Shown here: one piece after another, positions 1 to 8,848 of the stretch | Layout: each line of letters begins with the position of its first letter | Position numbering within the stretch: position 1 is the stretch's first letter | DNA from: an uncultured Lachnospiraceae bacterium | Lineage (GTDB): Bacteria > Bacillota > Clostridia > Lachnospirales > Lachnospiraceae | DNA length: 64,000 nucleotides | NCBI GenBank assembly: GCA_902779575.1 | Contig: CACZBW010000003.1 | Span: 1-64,000 of the forward strand | Direction: 5' to 3' | Made by a program: the position numbers and the translations under genes | Notes under the pieces: generated by a model | Database searches by the model: none | Told to the model about the DNA's origin: nothing | Seen by the model: only the letters and a program-made list of their open reading frames with translations

Positions 1-58
<58 letters not shown>

Positions 59-236
59 GATTCGGATCAGAAACGTCTGCTGACATTTCCTATCCCTTTT
101 ACTGTTTTAAAGGTCAGTTCCTTAAGAATAAATACTTAAGAAATCTTCAAGGTTGTTTCACTGTTCAGTTATCAAGATTCGTTTCCGGACCAGCCATCTC
201 AGCCTGTCCGCCGCGCCGCTTTTCAGCAGCCGCATT
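59..236 (-). other. rRNA operon leader
   Basis: This is the transcribed leader between the rrn promoter and the 16S 5' end. It contains a CTTAAG inverted repeat (121-140). At 103-115 the minus strand carries a CCTTTAAAAC stretch loosely resembling the boxA antitermination element (TGCTCTTTAACA). The boxA match is weak and should be read as a candidate only. No protein-coding gene is supported here. Confidence 0.5.
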
Positions 237-265
237 AAAATATCACAAAACCGGACCACTGTCAA
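237..265 (-). promoter_or_regulatory. rrn operon promoter (sigma-A)
   Basis: The minus strand shows TTGACA (260-265), a 17-nt spacer and TATTTT (237-242). It sits immediately downstream of the tRNA-Ser gene and about 180 nt upstream of 16S, as expected for an rRNA promoter. Confidence 0.8.
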
Positions 266-290
266 CAGATAATTCTGATTCTGTGATGAG

Positions 291-380
291 CGGAGAAGGA
301 GGGATTTGAACCCTCGCGCCGCTGTTAACGACCTGCACCCTTTCCAGGGGTGTCCCTTCGGCCAGCTTGGGTACTTCTCC
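291..380 (-). tRNA. tRNA-Ser (anticodon GGA)
   Basis: The minus strand folds as a class II tRNA. The acceptor stem is GGAGAAG/CTTCTCC, the discriminator is G (position 291) as expected for serine tRNAs, there is a long variable arm, and the T arm GAGGGTTCAAATCCCTC is clear. The anticodon loop CTGGAAA gives anticodon GGA, reading UCC/UCU. The CCA end is not encoded. It is 90 nt downstream of the other tRNA-Ser on the same strand and probably co-transcribed with it. Confidence 0.95.
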
Positions 381-469
381 ACAGAAATACATATGCCCGA
401 ATCACACGGCGGTGAAGTCTGCCTTCACCTTATTCAGTTACGGCCGAATTCCTCAGCTCTCCGACCGAG

Positions 470-555
470 CGGAGAGGATGGGATTCGAACCCATGCGCCC
501 TTGCGGACAAACGGTTTTCAAGACCGCCTCGTTATGACCACTTCGATACCTCTCC
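470..555 (-). tRNA. tRNA-Ser (anticodon TGA)
   Basis: The minus strand forms a class II tRNA with acceptor stem GGAGAGG/CCTCTCC and discriminator G at 470. The anticodon stem GCGGT/ACCGT encloses CTTGAAA, giving anticodon TGA (reads UCA and other UCN codons). The T arm reads ATGGGTTCGAATCCCAT. CCA is not encoded. It is the first tRNA behind the promoter at 588-616. Confidence 0.95.
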
Positions 556-587
556 AAAACCGCTTCCTCAAAATCAGCGCAAAACAA

Positions 588-616
588 ATACTAACATCCC
601 GGGGGATTTCTGTCAA
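588..616 (-). promoter_or_regulatory. Promoter of the tRNA-Ser pair, overlapping the ispD stop codon
   Basis: The minus strand shows TTGACA (611-616), a 17-nt spacer and TAGTAT (588-593). The TGA inside the -35 box is the stop codon of ispD (613-615). The predicted start site near 581 leaves about 25 nt before the tRNA-Ser(TGA) gene. Confidence 0.75.
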
Positions 617-1323
617 CAGGAAATCTGATTTTTCTTCAAAAAAATCTCAGCCGCCTCCAGATCTTCCGGCGTTGTAATCTTCAGGTTCCTGTAGGAACCC
701 TCCACCAGCCTGACCCTCGTATCCGTCATGGTTTCCACTACCATAGCGTCGTCCGTGACGCTGCTGATTCCCTTTTCCATCAGTCTTCCGTAAGCTTCCC
801 GCACCAGGGAATAGCGGAATACCTGCGGGGTCTGCACCTGCCAGAGCGTTCTCCTGTCCGGAGTCGTCTTTGCATATCCTTCGCCGTCAACCACTTTAAT
901 CGTATCCTTCACCGGCATTCCGGCCACGCAGGCGCCGCATTCCCTTACGCAGGCAAGGGCTCTTGAGAGCAGCGCGTCATCGATCAGCGGGCGCGCCCCG
1001 TCGTGTATAAAGACATAGTCCGTGCCGCTGCCCTCCAGTGCTTTCAGGCCGCACGCAACCGAAAGATAGCGCTCCGCGCCTCCTGCAACGATCCTGCTGA
1101 CTTTGCTGATCCCGTATTTCTTTACGATCTCTTCCCTGCAGTAATCGATTTCCCCGGCAGAGGTCACCAGGATAATATTGCTGACCGGGTCAAAATGCTC
1201 GAACGCCTCCAGGGACCATGCGGCGACGGGCCTGCCGCAGAGAGACAGATACTGTTTCGGTATGCTGCTCTGCATACGTTTCCCCCGCCCGGCCGCGAGG
1301 ACGATTGCGGAATTATATTCCAT
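613..1323 (-). CDS. ispD: 2-C-methyl-D-erythritol 4-phosphate cytidylyltransferase
   Basis: This enzyme couples CTP to MEP in the non-mevalonate isoprenoid pathway, in the cytosol. The 236-residue protein has the N-terminal nucleotide-binding motif LAAGRGKRM (about residues 9-17), HDGARP near 106, PVKDTIK near 138 and TPQVF near 165, all hallmarks of IspD; its length is normal. I chose the ATG at 1323 because a GGGGGAAAGG ribosome site precedes it and the family begins just before the LAAG motif; an in-frame ATG at 1380 would add 19 atypical residues. It is the last gene of the tsaE-tsaB-rimI-rnz-tsaD-ispD run, and its stop codon lies inside the promoter of the tRNA pair. Confidence 0.95.
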   Translation of the reverse strand: MEYNSAIVLAAGRGKRMQSSIPKQYLSLCGRPVAAWSLEAFEHFDPVSNIILVTSAGEIDYCREEIVKKYGISKVSRIVAGGAERYLSVACGLKALEGSGTDYVFIHDGARPLIDDALLSRALACVRECGACVAGMPVKDTIKVVDGEGYAKTTPDRRTLWQVQTPQVFRYSLVREAYGRLMEKGISSVTDDAMVVETMTDTRVRLVEGSYRNLKITTPEDLEAAEIFLKKNQISC

Positions 1324-1394
1324 CCTTTCCCCCTCTCCCACTATTGCGCACAGACACGGCGAACCGGAGCCTGTTTTCAATATGGCTGTGAATC

Positions 1395-2417
1395 TTACCT
1401 TTCACCCAGCTGCAGATTCGGAATCGCGTTCAGGCTGTAGTCCGAGCGGATCCCTTTTCTGTATTCATAATAAGCTGCGGCGCCGATCATGGCCGCATTA
1501 TCGGTGCAAAGGACCGGCGACGGCCGGTAGAAGCTGATTCCTTTTTTCGCGCAGGCCTCCTCCATGGCAAGACGCAGGGCGCTGTTGGAGGCAACTCCGC
1601 CTGCGATGGCGAATTCCCGGAAACCGTATTCTTCCACCGCATGCATGGAATGCTCAACAAGGACGTCCACAACCGCCTTCTGGAAAGAAGCGGCAACATC
1701 GGCCGTCCGTACAGGGATTCCCTTCATCCTGCATTCGTTCAGATAATTGAGGACGGCGGACTTCAGTCCGCTGAAAGAAAAATCGTACTCCGAACCGCGC
1801 ACCTTTCCCCTCGGGAAATCGATGGCGGAGGGATCTCCCTCCCGGGAGACCCTGTCAATCTTCGGTCCGCCCGGATAGCCGAGCCCGATCGCCCTTGCGA
1901 CTTTGTCGAAGGCCTCGCCGGCGGCATCGTCACAGGTGCGGCCGAGAATCTCATATTCCCCGTAATCCCTCACGCGTACCAGATGGGTGTGTCCGCCCGA
2001 GACAACCAGGCAGCCGAAAGGAGGTTCCAGCTCCCTGTGTTCAATATAGTTGGCGGAAATATGCCCTTCGATATGGTGCACGCCGATCAGCGGAAGCTGC
2101 CGTGCCCAGGCGATCGCCTTCGCTTCCGCCACTCCCACGAGGAGGGCTCCCACCAGTCCGGGTCCGTATGTTACTCCTACCGCGTCTATGTCATCCAGGG
2201 TCACGCCCGCCGCTGTAAGAGCCTCCCGGATCACCTGATTGATCCGCTCGATATGTTTCCTGGAAGCGATTTCCGGTACGACGCCGCCGTAGAGCGTATG
2301 AATGTCGATCTGTGACGATATAATATTTGACAGCACTTCTCTCCCGTTGACAACTACCGCCGCGGCGGTCTCATCGCAGGAGCTCTCGATGGCAAGAATC
2401 CTGACATCTTTATCCAT
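1395..2417 (-). CDS. tsaD: tRNA N6-adenosine threonylcarbamoyltransferase TsaD
   Basis: TsaD transfers the threonylcarbamoyl group from TC-AMP to A37 of ANN-decoding tRNAs (t6A), working with TsaB and TsaE. The 340-residue protein starts [16 protein letters not shown], has the metal-binding HHIEGH motif near residue 112, the SGGHTHL segment near 135, and a C-terminal CTDNAAMIG motif. Length is standard for the Kae1/TsaD family. tsaB and tsaE lie upstream on the same strand, separated by rimI and rnz, so all three dedicated transfer proteins are in one operon. The ribosome site (AAGAGAGAAAG) is weak. Confidence 0.97.
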   Translation of the reverse strand: MDKDVRILAIESSCDETAAAVVVNGREVLSNIISSQIDIHTLYGGVVPEIASRKHIERINQVIREALTAAGVTLDDIDAVGVTYGPGLVGALLVGVAEAKAIAWARQLPLIGVHHIEGHISANYIEHRELEPPFGCLVVSGGHTHLVRVRDYGEYEILGRTCDDAAGEAFDKVARAIGLGYPGGPKIDRVSREGDPSAIDFPRGKVRGSEYDFSFSGLKSAVLNYLNECRMKGIPVRTADVAASFQKAVVDVLVEHSMHAVEEYGFREFAIAGGVASNSALRLAMEEACAKKGISFYRPSPVLCTDNAAMIGAAAYYEYRKGIRSDYSLNAIPNLQLGER

Positions 2418-2502
2418 GTATCTTTCTCTCTTCTTCTCAGGTCAGGCCAGGCCGCCCGGCCGGGACTATATCTGCGCCGGTCCGCTGCGGTTCACAGCCT
2501 CG

Positions 2503-3447
2503 TCAGCCGGACTGCGCTTCCTTCGTTCCCTCTTCTCCGTCAAAGTTCAGCTCGGCGCTCATGCCGTCCCTGCCGCACTTTGTATTCGGAAAAATCTTCA
2601 GCGCATCGTCGAGATAGTTCTCCGGATGGACCAGCGCAGGGCTGTAATGGGTCAGCCAGAGTTCCTCCGCCCCCGCGTCCCGCGCAAGACCGGCCGCTTC
2701 CCGGATCATCATATGCTTGTTCTTTTTCGCATTGGGGAATTTATCCTCTTCCCCGTACATGCCTTCGCAGATAAACAGGTCGGAAGACGCCGCGTTCTCC
2801 ACAATCGACCTGGTGGGCCTGGTATCTGTAACGTATGTTACCTTCAGTCCTTTCCGGTCGGCGCCGAGCACCATGTCCGGAGTGAAGACGCGCCCTGTCT
2901 CCGGATCTTCCATCGTGCGGCCTTTCTGAAGAGGATTCCAGTATTTCAGCGGAATCTGCTGTTCCTGTGCCCTCTGCGGATCAAAGCGCCCGATCCGGTC
3001 CAGCATCAGGCTGTAGCCGTAGCAGGTGATTCTGTGCTGTACCCTGAAGGCTTTCAGCCTGTACCCGTTCATGCGGAATTCCTGCCCCTCTCCTTCAATC
3101 TCCAAATATCGGATCTCAAAAGGAAGCTCCGGTGCGATCACCCTCAGGGAGTTCACCACTTTCGCAAGGCCCTTCGGCCCGATCAGGGTAAGCGGCTCCG
3201 TCCTCTCGGCATTTCCCATCGTGAGCAGAAGCCCAGGCAGGCCTCCGATGTGGTCACCGTGAAAATGGGTAAAGCAGATCACGTCGATCGGCTTGAAACT
3301 CCAGCCCTTCTTTTTCAGTGCAATCTGGGTACCTTCGCCGCAGTCAATGAGAAGGCTGCTGCCGTTCAGCCGCACCATCAGGCTTGTCAGGTGCCGGTAC
3401 GGCAGCGGCATCATCCCGCCGCAGCCAAGTAAGCAGACATCGATCAT
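2503..3447 (-). CDS. rnz: Ribonuclease Z (tRNA 3'-processing endonuclease)
   Basis: RNase Z cleaves tRNA precursors after the discriminator base, needed when CCA is not encoded, as in the two tRNA-Ser genes of this window. The 314-residue metallo-beta-lactamase-fold protein has LLIDCGEGTQ, the zinc-binding THFHGDHIGG motif near residue 60, YVTDTRPT, and a distal LTHYSPA motif. The ATG at 3447 follows a perfect GGAGG at 7 nt and matches the family start (MIDVCLLGCGG); an upstream in-frame ATG at 3555 would add 36 unrelated residues. It sits between rimI and tsaD. Confidence 0.96.
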   Translation of the reverse strand: MIDVCLLGCGGMMPLPYRHLTSLMVRLNGSSLLIDCGEGTQIALKKKGWSFKPIDVICFTHFHGDHIGGLPGLLLTMGNAERTEPLTLIGPKGLAKVVNSLRVIAPELPFEIRYLEIEGEGQEFRMNGYRLKAFRVQHRITCYGYSLMLDRIGRFDPQRAQEQQIPLKYWNPLQKGRTMEDPETGRVFTPDMVLGADRKGLKVTYVTDTRPTRSIVENAASSDLFICEGMYGEEDKFPNAKKNKHMMIREAAGLARDAGAEELWLTHYSPALVHPENYLDDALKIFPNTKCGRDGMSAELNFDGEEGTKEAQSG

Positions 3448-3551
3448 AGTTTCCTCCGTTATATATCCGTCCGGATCTCCCGGATCCTCCGTCAGGAGGC
3501 GGGCCGGCAGCAGTTTTCTTTCTGTCGGAAACAGCATAATGATCCGGATCT

Positions 3552-4025
3552 TCATCCGTCCGCGCGCGTTTCATCCTTCCAGAAGATCAGCGCGTCTTCT
3601 TCAGGCAGACTGTAGAAATTCTTTCTCCGCCCTTCCTGACAAAAACCCAGCTTCCGGTACAGGCTGATCGCCGGCTGATTGGAGGCGCGCACCTCCAGGG
3701 AAAAGCGGCTGATCCCTCTTTTCCGTCCCTCTTCCATCAGTTCATTCAGCATAAGAAAGGCAATCCCCTGCCCCCTTGCCTTGCCGCGCACCGTGACATT
3801 GGTAATGTCCGCCTCGTCAAAAGACTGTACCAGTCCGCAGTATCCGAGGATCTCCGGGCCTTTCCCGCGGACGGTCAGAAACAGATAACAGTCTTTCTTC
3901 AGCGAATCCGAGAAACTGCGCTCCGACCAGGGAGTCGTATATACTTCCGCATCGATGACAGCCGCCTCTGCCGCATCCGCCTCTGTCATCCTGCTGACCG
4001 TAAATCTTTTTTCCACCTTCGTCAT
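3552..4025 (-). CDS. rimI: Ribosomal protein bS18-alanine N-acetyltransferase
   Basis: This is a GNAT-fold acetyltransferase of about 157 residues. The acetyl-CoA loop is seen in VRGKARGQGIAFLML and the C-terminal motif in NQPAISLYRKLGFCQEGRRKNFY, typical of RimI. RimI acetylates the N-terminus of bS18 in Escherichia coli, and rimI is very commonly linked to tsaB and tsaD, as here. The start is uncertain: an in-frame ATG at 4067 overlaps tsaB and has no ribosome site, while the ATG at 4025 has only a weak GGCGG. An ATG at 3989 is a further option. Confidence 0.9.
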   Translation of the reverse strand: MTKVEKRFTVSRMTEADAAEAAVIDAEVYTTPWSERSFSDSLKKDCYLFLTVRGKGPEILGYCGLVQSFDEADITNVTVRGKARGQGIAFLMLNELMEEGRKRGISRFSLEVRASNQPAISLYRKLGFCQEGRRKNFYSLPEEDALIFWKDETRADG

Positions 4026-4053
4026 CTCCGTCCGCCTGCGCCGTCTTCTGCCG

Positions 4054-4794
4054 TCATTCCGCGGCACTGCCCGGCTTCAGGGAAGGTTCTTTCTCCGCCC
4101 TGACCCGTTCCGCCTGCGAGACCCGCAGATAATCCGGGCAATGCTGCTCCGCAGTCTGGATCTTTCCCTCCCGGATCAGCTGAAAAGCCCGCACCGCCAC
4201 GGAAGACGCTCTCTGGGCGTTCAGGTTCGGCGGCGCAAAAAGATAACCGGCTGTCAGATTTTCTTCCAGATAAGAACGGTATACATCAGCGCCGTCTCCC
4301 AGGAGAATCAGGCTTCTTCCGGTTTCGGCGGCCAGGGCGTTCAGTTCCTTAACCAGATCCTCAATCCGGACCGGCCTCTGGTCCGTCAGTATATCAAGCG
4401 TTTCGTTTCTGAAACTGTAAATGCCGGCAAATACCTGGCTGCGCCGGGCGTCCATCATCGGACACAGAATCCGGCTGCTTCCGAAGAAATTGCAGGCCAT
4501 CGCTTCAAGGGTCGGTACATGAACCAGCGGCCTGTCCAGCGCAAGTCCGATCCCCTTCGCCGTTGCGGAACCGATCCTGAGCCCTGTAAAGGAGCCGGGT
4601 CCTCCCGCCACGGCAACCGCGTCGAGGCTCGCGGGATCCAGATCGATCATCCTGGAAATGGCGTCGATCATGGGCAGCAGCGTCTGGCTGTGCGTCTTTT
4701 TAAAACATACGGTATATTCCGCCAGAATCCGCCCCTCCTCCGCAACCGCGGCGGAAGCCGGCATTCCGGAGCTGTCAATTGCCAGTATCTTCAT
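4054..4794 (-). CDS. tsaB: tRNA threonylcarbamoyladenosine biosynthesis protein TsaB
   Basis: TsaB (YeaZ) is the catalytically inactive TsaD paralogue that scaffolds the TsaD-TsaB-TsaE complex for t6A formation. The 246-residue protein begins MKILAIDSSGMPASAAV and carries AVAGGPGSFTGLRIG near residue 60, the family signature. It lies 3 nt downstream of tsaE, so the two are translationally close. Length is typical for clostridial TsaB. Confidence 0.96.
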   Translation of the reverse strand: MKILAIDSSGMPASAAVAEEGRILAEYTVCFKKTHSQTLLPMIDAISRMIDLDPASLDAVAVAGGPGSFTGLRIGSATAKGIGLALDRPLVHVPTLEAMACNFFGSSRILCPMMDARRSQVFAGIYSFRNETLDILTDQRPVRIEDLVKELNALAAETGRSLILLGDGADVYRSYLEENLTAGYLFAPPNLNAQRASSVAVRAFQLIREGKIQTAEQHCPDYLRVSQAERVRAEKEPSLKPGSAAE

Positions 4795-4797
4795 AAT

Positions 4798-5232
4798 TCA
4801 CCTTATCAGCAGTTTTCTGTAATCAAAACCACGGGCCGAATCCTTTTCAATCCGTACCTCTGTCAGCCTCTCCGGAGGAATCTCCTCTGTCAGTTCTCCG
4901 ATCAGGTCCGCCCATTCGATCAGGCATACGCCGTCCGACCAGACATAATCTTCCCAGCCGACTTCATACATCTCCTCCGGGTCTCCGATCCGGTATACGT
5001 CAAAATGATACAGGGGCAGCCTGCCGCTCTCGTAGATCTGAAGAATCGTAAAGGTCGGGCTGTTCACCTGCTCCCTGACCCCGAGTCCGTCCGCGAAGCC
5101 CTGCGTGAACACGGTCTTTCCAACGCCCAGATCTCCTGTCAGCGTGTATACCTGTCCGGGCTTTGCCTCTTTTCCCAGCTCACAGCCGATCCTGTATGTC
5201 TCCCCGGGACTGTATGTCTCGTATTCTTTCAT
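4798..5232 (-). CDS. tsaE: tRNA threonylcarbamoyladenosine biosynthesis ATPase TsaE
   Basis: TsaE (YjeE) is the small P-loop ATPase that drives turnover of the t6A complex. The 144-residue protein has Walker A GDLGVGKT at residues 33-40, followed by VNSPTFTILQIYE and YHFDVYRI, the typical TsaE order, and a WADL segment near residue 108. The ribosome site GGGAG precedes the ATG by 5 nt. It is the first gene of the tsa/rimI/rnz/ispD operon. Confidence 0.97.
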   Translation of the reverse strand: MKEYETYSPGETYRIGCELGKEAKPGQVYTLTGDLGVGKTVFTQGFADGLGVREQVNSPTFTILQIYESGRLPLYHFDVYRIGDPEEMYEVGWEDYVWSDGVCLIEWADLIGELTEEIPPERLTEVRIEKDSARGFDYRKLLIR

Positions 5233-5365
5233 GAAAACTCCCTGTCCGCCGGAATTTCACCCGGCTGCCATATATCTTCCGTCCTTCAGCTGTCCCGGTC
5301 AGATCCCGGTCGCGCCCGTCGTCCCGGAAATCCGGATCCGCAGTCTCCGAAGAGCGAAAAACGGA

Positions 5366-6004
5366 TTATTCAGCGTTTTCCGGCCTGTTCACGTTCAGGC
5401 GCAGGAAGGAAAAGGGATCTTCTTTATCATGAATAAACTGCATCAGCATATAGGCACAGTTCGCCGCGACCCGTTCCTCTCTCAGAATCCGCAGCGCTTC
5501 CTCCCGGTCCGCGAGAACCACGTCCAGCTCCTCGCTTTCCTCCAGTCCTTCCCTGCTGACTTTCCCTTCGCTGTACCCGTACACAAGGCTGCAGCTCTCG
5601 TCGGTCATGCCGACTGTCGTATAAAAGGGTCTTTCAAAAAGCGGATCGACGTCGAGAGGCTGAAATACAAGGCCGGTCTCCTCCCGCATTTCCCTGACCG
5701 CTGCAAGGCGGTAATCCTCGCCCTTCTCGACCAGGCCAGCCGGCAGCTCATATACATAGGTCCCGATCGGGTAACGGAACTGGTGCACCAGAACGACCCG
5801 GTCTTTCTTCTCGCCGTACAGGCTGAACATCACAACTCCGTCCGGATGATTCTCATGCGTCAGAATCTCCAGGCCGTTTTCACTCTCCGCGCGGGAGGCA
5901 AGATAATAAGTCCCCGTCTTCCCGATTCTTTTTACCGTCTCAAGCTCATAGAAATTCAGGAAACGGTTGTGTGTAACCTGATGTACCTTTTCTACTCTGG
6001 CCAT
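5366..6004 (-). CDS. NUDIX hydrolase, ADP-ribose pyrophosphatase type
   Basis: The 212-residue protein has a perfect Nudix box (residues 90-112: G-x5-E-x7-REMREETGL) preceded by YELPAG, the arrangement of ADP-ribose pyrophosphatases (NudF/YqkG type), which hydrolyse ADP-ribose to AMP and ribose 5-phosphate. Substrate is inferred from this subfamily pattern. The start is supported by GGGGGAG 6 nt upstream. It stands 95 nt downstream of tex and 133 nt upstream of tsaE, all on the minus strand, so it may be co-transcribed with tex. Confidence 0.88.
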   Translation of the reverse strand: MARVEKVHQVTHNRFLNFYELETVKRIGKTGTYYLASRAESENGLEILTHENHPDGVVMFSLYGEKKDRVVLVHQFRYPIGTYVYELPAGLVEKGEDYRLAAVREMREETGLVFQPLDVDPLFERPFYTTVGMTDESCSLVYGYSEGKVSREGLEESEELDVVLADREEALRILREERVAANCAYMLMQFIHDKEDPFSFLRLNVNRPENAE

Positions 6005-6098
6005 CTTCTTCTCCCCCGGAACCGGCTGCGCCCGGTCCCATACTCTTTTTCAGGAATCTGTCCTCTCCGCAATAACGCGGTAAAATTCCCGGTCCGTC

Positions 6099-8516
6099 TC
6101 AATGCCATTTATTCATGAGCCGGGACAGATCCAGTTCTCCCGGCTTTCCGTTCTTCCTGCCACCGCGGAAGGAAGACTCCGCGTCTCCCGTTCCCTTCCG
6201 GCGATTATTCTCATGCCCCTGCGCGCCGCCGTTCCTGCCGGCGCCGCGGCCCCCGCGGTCATGCCCTGCCTGCGTCTGGCTTCCGCGTCCGTCTTTTGGT
6301 TTTTTCTCCCGGTCTCCCGTGCTCTCTTTCGCCGCCGGCGCCGCTTTCTCGCCCAGCTTCATGGTCAGGGAAATTCTCTTGCGTGCCAGATCGACTTCCA
6401 GCACCTTCACATCCACAATATCTCCGACTGAGACCGCATCCAGCGGATGTTTTATGAATTTCTCATCACTCATCTGCGAAATGTGCACAAGGCCGTCCTG
6501 ATGGACTCCGATATCAACAAAGGCCCCGAAGTCAATTACGTTCCGCACTGTGCCCTTCAGGATCATGCCCGGCTTCAGGTCTTTCATGTCAAGTACGTCC
6601 GAGCGGAGGATCGGCCTGGGCATATCCGCTCTGGGATCGCGTCCGGGTTTCTCCAGCTCTTTCGCGATATCCTCCAGCGTTGCTTCGCCGATTCCAAGCT
6701 CTTTGGCAAGCACGGCTTCTTTTTTCTTATCACGCAGAAGCGCGGACGCGCCGCTGATGCTTCCTTTCCTGATATCCTCAGAGGAAAAGCCCAGCTTCTC
6801 CAGCAGCTTTCCGGCCGCTTCGTAGGATTCCGGATGGACGCCGGTCATATCGAGCGGATTCGATCCGTCACGGATCCGCAGGAACCCCGCGCACTGCTCG
6901 AAGGCCTTCGGCCCAAGTCCGCTCACCTTCAGCAGCTGCCTGCGGTCACTGAACCTGCCGTTGGTCTCGCGCCAGCTGACGATCGATTTCGCCGTTTTCT
7001 TTGTTATACCCGAAACATATTCCAGCAGGGAGAAGGATGCGGTATTCAGGTCCACGCCTACGTTATTAACGCAGGATTCCACCACGCCTTCCAGCTTCTC
7101 TCCCAGTTTTTTCTGGTTCATATCATGCTGGTACTGGCCGACGCCGATTGATTTCGGGTCGATCTTGACCAGCTCCGCCAGCGGATCCTGCAGGCGCCGC
7201 GCGATCGACGCCGCGCTCCTCTGTCCAACGTCAAAGGAAGGAAATTCCTCGGTAGCCAGTTTGCTCGCAGAATAGACCGACGCGCCGGCTTCATTTACAA
7301 TCACATACTGAACCTTCTGCGGAATCTCGGAGATCAGTTCTGCTATGATCTGCTCGGACTCGCGGGACGCGGTCCCGTTTCCGCAGGAAATCAGCGTGAT
7401 TCCGTACTTCTCTATCATCTTTTTCAGAGTCTGCTTCGCGGCGGCGATCTTCGCCGGCGTGGTCGGGGCAGTCGGATAGATGACAGCCGTATCAAGTACC
7501 TTTCCGGTATCGTCCACCACAGCCAGCTTGCAGCCGGTCCTGAAAGCCGGATCCCAGCCGAGCACCACCTGTCCCGCAACCGGGGGGTGCATGAGAAGCT
7601 GCCTGAGATTTTTCCCAAAGACATCGATCGCTCCGTCTTCGGCTTTCTCCGTCAGGCTGTTTCTGATCTCGCGTTCGATCGCGGGACTGATCAGCCGCTG
7701 GTAGGCGTCCAGACAGACTGCTCTGAGAACCGGAGCGCAGTCAGAAGCAGGATCTTTTATGACATCCGCTTCCAGGATCCGGATACAGCCCTCCTCCGGG
7801 GCTTCAATGCTTACGGAAAGGACCTTCTCGGCTTCCCCTCTGTTCAGGGCAAGCACACGGTGGCCCGCGGCGCTCTTAACCGGCTCCTCATAATGGAAAT
7901 ACTGCGCGTACACAGACTGGGGATCTTCCATATCCTTCTTTACTTCGCTCTTCAGGATTCCCTCCCGGATTGTGGCTTCCCGGATCTGGGCGCGCAGGTC
8001 GGCGCGGTCGGAAATCTGCTCCGCCAGAATATCGGAAGCGCCCTGGACGGCCTCCTGGACATTTTCCACGCCTTTTTCCGGATCGATATACGGGGCGGCT
8101 GCCTCCTCAACCCTGCAGCTCATCTCCTGGGCAAGGATCTGCTGAGCCAGTCCGTCCAGCCCCTTCTCCCGGGCGATCGTCGCCCTGGTCCTGCGTTTGG
8201 GTTTATACGGGCGGTACAGGTCTTCCAGCTCCACAAGCGTGCGGACCAGAGCGATCTGCCCTCTCAGCTCATCGGTCAGCTGCCCCTGCTCCTCAATCGC
8301 TTTCAGGACAGTCTCCTTCCGTTCTTCCAGAGAACGGAGGTAGCGCAGTCTCTCATCCAGCATGCGCAGCTGTTCATCATTCAGCGACCCGTGAGCTTCC
8401 TTGCGGTAGCGGGCAATGAAGGGAATGGTATTCCCGTCATCGATCAGCTTCACCACTGCCTCGACCTGCCACTCCTGTACGGAGAGCTCTTCTGCGATCA
8501 CTTTACTGATATCCAT
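6099..8516 (-). CDS. tex: Tex family RNA-binding transcription accessory protein
   Basis: This 805-residue protein has the full Tex architecture: an N-terminal helical Tex_N domain, a YqgF-like RNase H fold with GWDPAFRTGCKLAVVD near residue 324, a helix-hairpin-helix segment (VNNVGVDLNTAS and KVSGLGPKAFEQ), and an S1 RNA-binding domain (residues about 645-715, with GMILKGTVRNVIDFGAFVDI). The last 80 residues are a Gly/Arg/Lys-rich tail (RGGRGAGRNGG), longer and more basic than in many homologues and likely RNA-binding. Tex binds nucleic acid and influences transcription; its exact role is unsettled. A sigma-A promoter lies at 8606-8635. Confidence 0.95.
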   Translation of the reverse strand: MDISKVIAEELSVQEWQVEAVVKLIDDGNTIPFIARYRKEAHGSLNDEQLRMLDERLRYLRSLEERKETVLKAIEEQGQLTDELRGQIALVRTLVELEDLYRPYKPKRRTRATIAREKGLDGLAQQILAQEMSCRVEEAAAPYIDPEKGVENVQEAVQGASDILAEQISDRADLRAQIREATIREGILKSEVKKDMEDPQSVYAQYFHYEEPVKSAAGHRVLALNRGEAEKVLSVSIEAPEEGCIRILEADVIKDPASDCAPVLRAVCLDAYQRLISPAIEREIRNSLTEKAEDGAIDVFGKNLRQLLMHPPVAGQVVLGWDPAFRTGCKLAVVDDTGKVLDTAVIYPTAPTTPAKIAAAKQTLKKMIEKYGITLISCGNGTASRESEQIIAELISEIPQKVQYVIVNEAGASVYSASKLATEEFPSFDVGQRSAASIARRLQDPLAELVKIDPKSIGVGQYQHDMNQKKLGEKLEGVVESCVNNVGVDLNTASFSLLEYVSGITKKTAKSIVSWRETNGRFSDRRQLLKVSGLGPKAFEQCAGFLRIRDGSNPLDMTGVHPESYEAAGKLLEKLGFSSEDIRKGSISGASALLRDKKKEAVLAKELGIGEATLEDIAKELEKPGRDPRADMPRPILRSDVLDMKDLKPGMILKGTVRNVIDFGAFVDIGVHQDGLVHISQMSDEKFIKHPLDAVSVGDIVDVKVLEVDLARKRISLTMKLGEKAAPAAKESTGDREKKPKDGRGSQTQAGHDRGGRGAGRNGGAQGHENNRRKGTGDAESSFRGGRKNGKPGELDLSRLMNKWH

Positions 8517-8605
8517 AACACTTACCCCTGTTCCTCTGTCCGCCCGCCATATGCGCAGGCAAAGCCTTTTTTTCTATATTCCGTTTTCCGGAAGATGCAA
8601 CGTTT

Positions 8606-8635
8606 ATTATCGGATTAGAGCACGGGCTCTGTCAA
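8606..8635 (-). promoter_or_regulatory. tex promoter (sigma-A)
   Basis: The minus strand shows TTGACA (8630-8635), an 18-nt spacer and GATAAT (8606-8611), about 90 nt upstream of the tex start codon. The rest of the 332-nt tex/8849 divergent gap holds no gene that I can support. Confidence 0.7.
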
Positions 8636-8804
8636 GGCAAAGTTTGCGTCAACAGATTACGATTCGTTTCTGTTCACGGAAGTGTGAATAATCCATGAAG
8701 AATACTCGCGTTCAATTGTTTTGTCAGCGCCGGGATGGTAAGATAAGGAAAGTATGATAACGATGCTAAAGTCAGACCAGACCATACTTTTGGCGTTCCA
8801 GTCA

Positions 8805-8823
8805 CAGTATGTATGCCATACTG
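8805..8823. repeat. Inverted repeat upstream of the membrane-protein pair
   Basis: CAGTATG and CATACTG are separated by TATGC, 26 nt before the TTG start at 8849. A second half-like ACCATACT occurs at 8782. It could be an operator or a hairpin in the 5' leader. Nothing identifies a binding protein. Confidence 0.4.
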
Positions 8824-8848
8824 GTTTTGCAGAAGGAGGCTGAACTCT

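Noticed and set aside
291-555. Functional link between the t6A operon and the tRNA-Ser genes
   Set aside because: Both tRNAs read UCN codons, whereas t6A is made on tRNAs reading ANN codons; adjacency is probably incidental.
3955-5436. A 493-residue plus-strand open frame across tsaB and tsaE
   Set aside because: It crosses several clearly coding minus-strand genes with perfect motifs and has no family features of its own.
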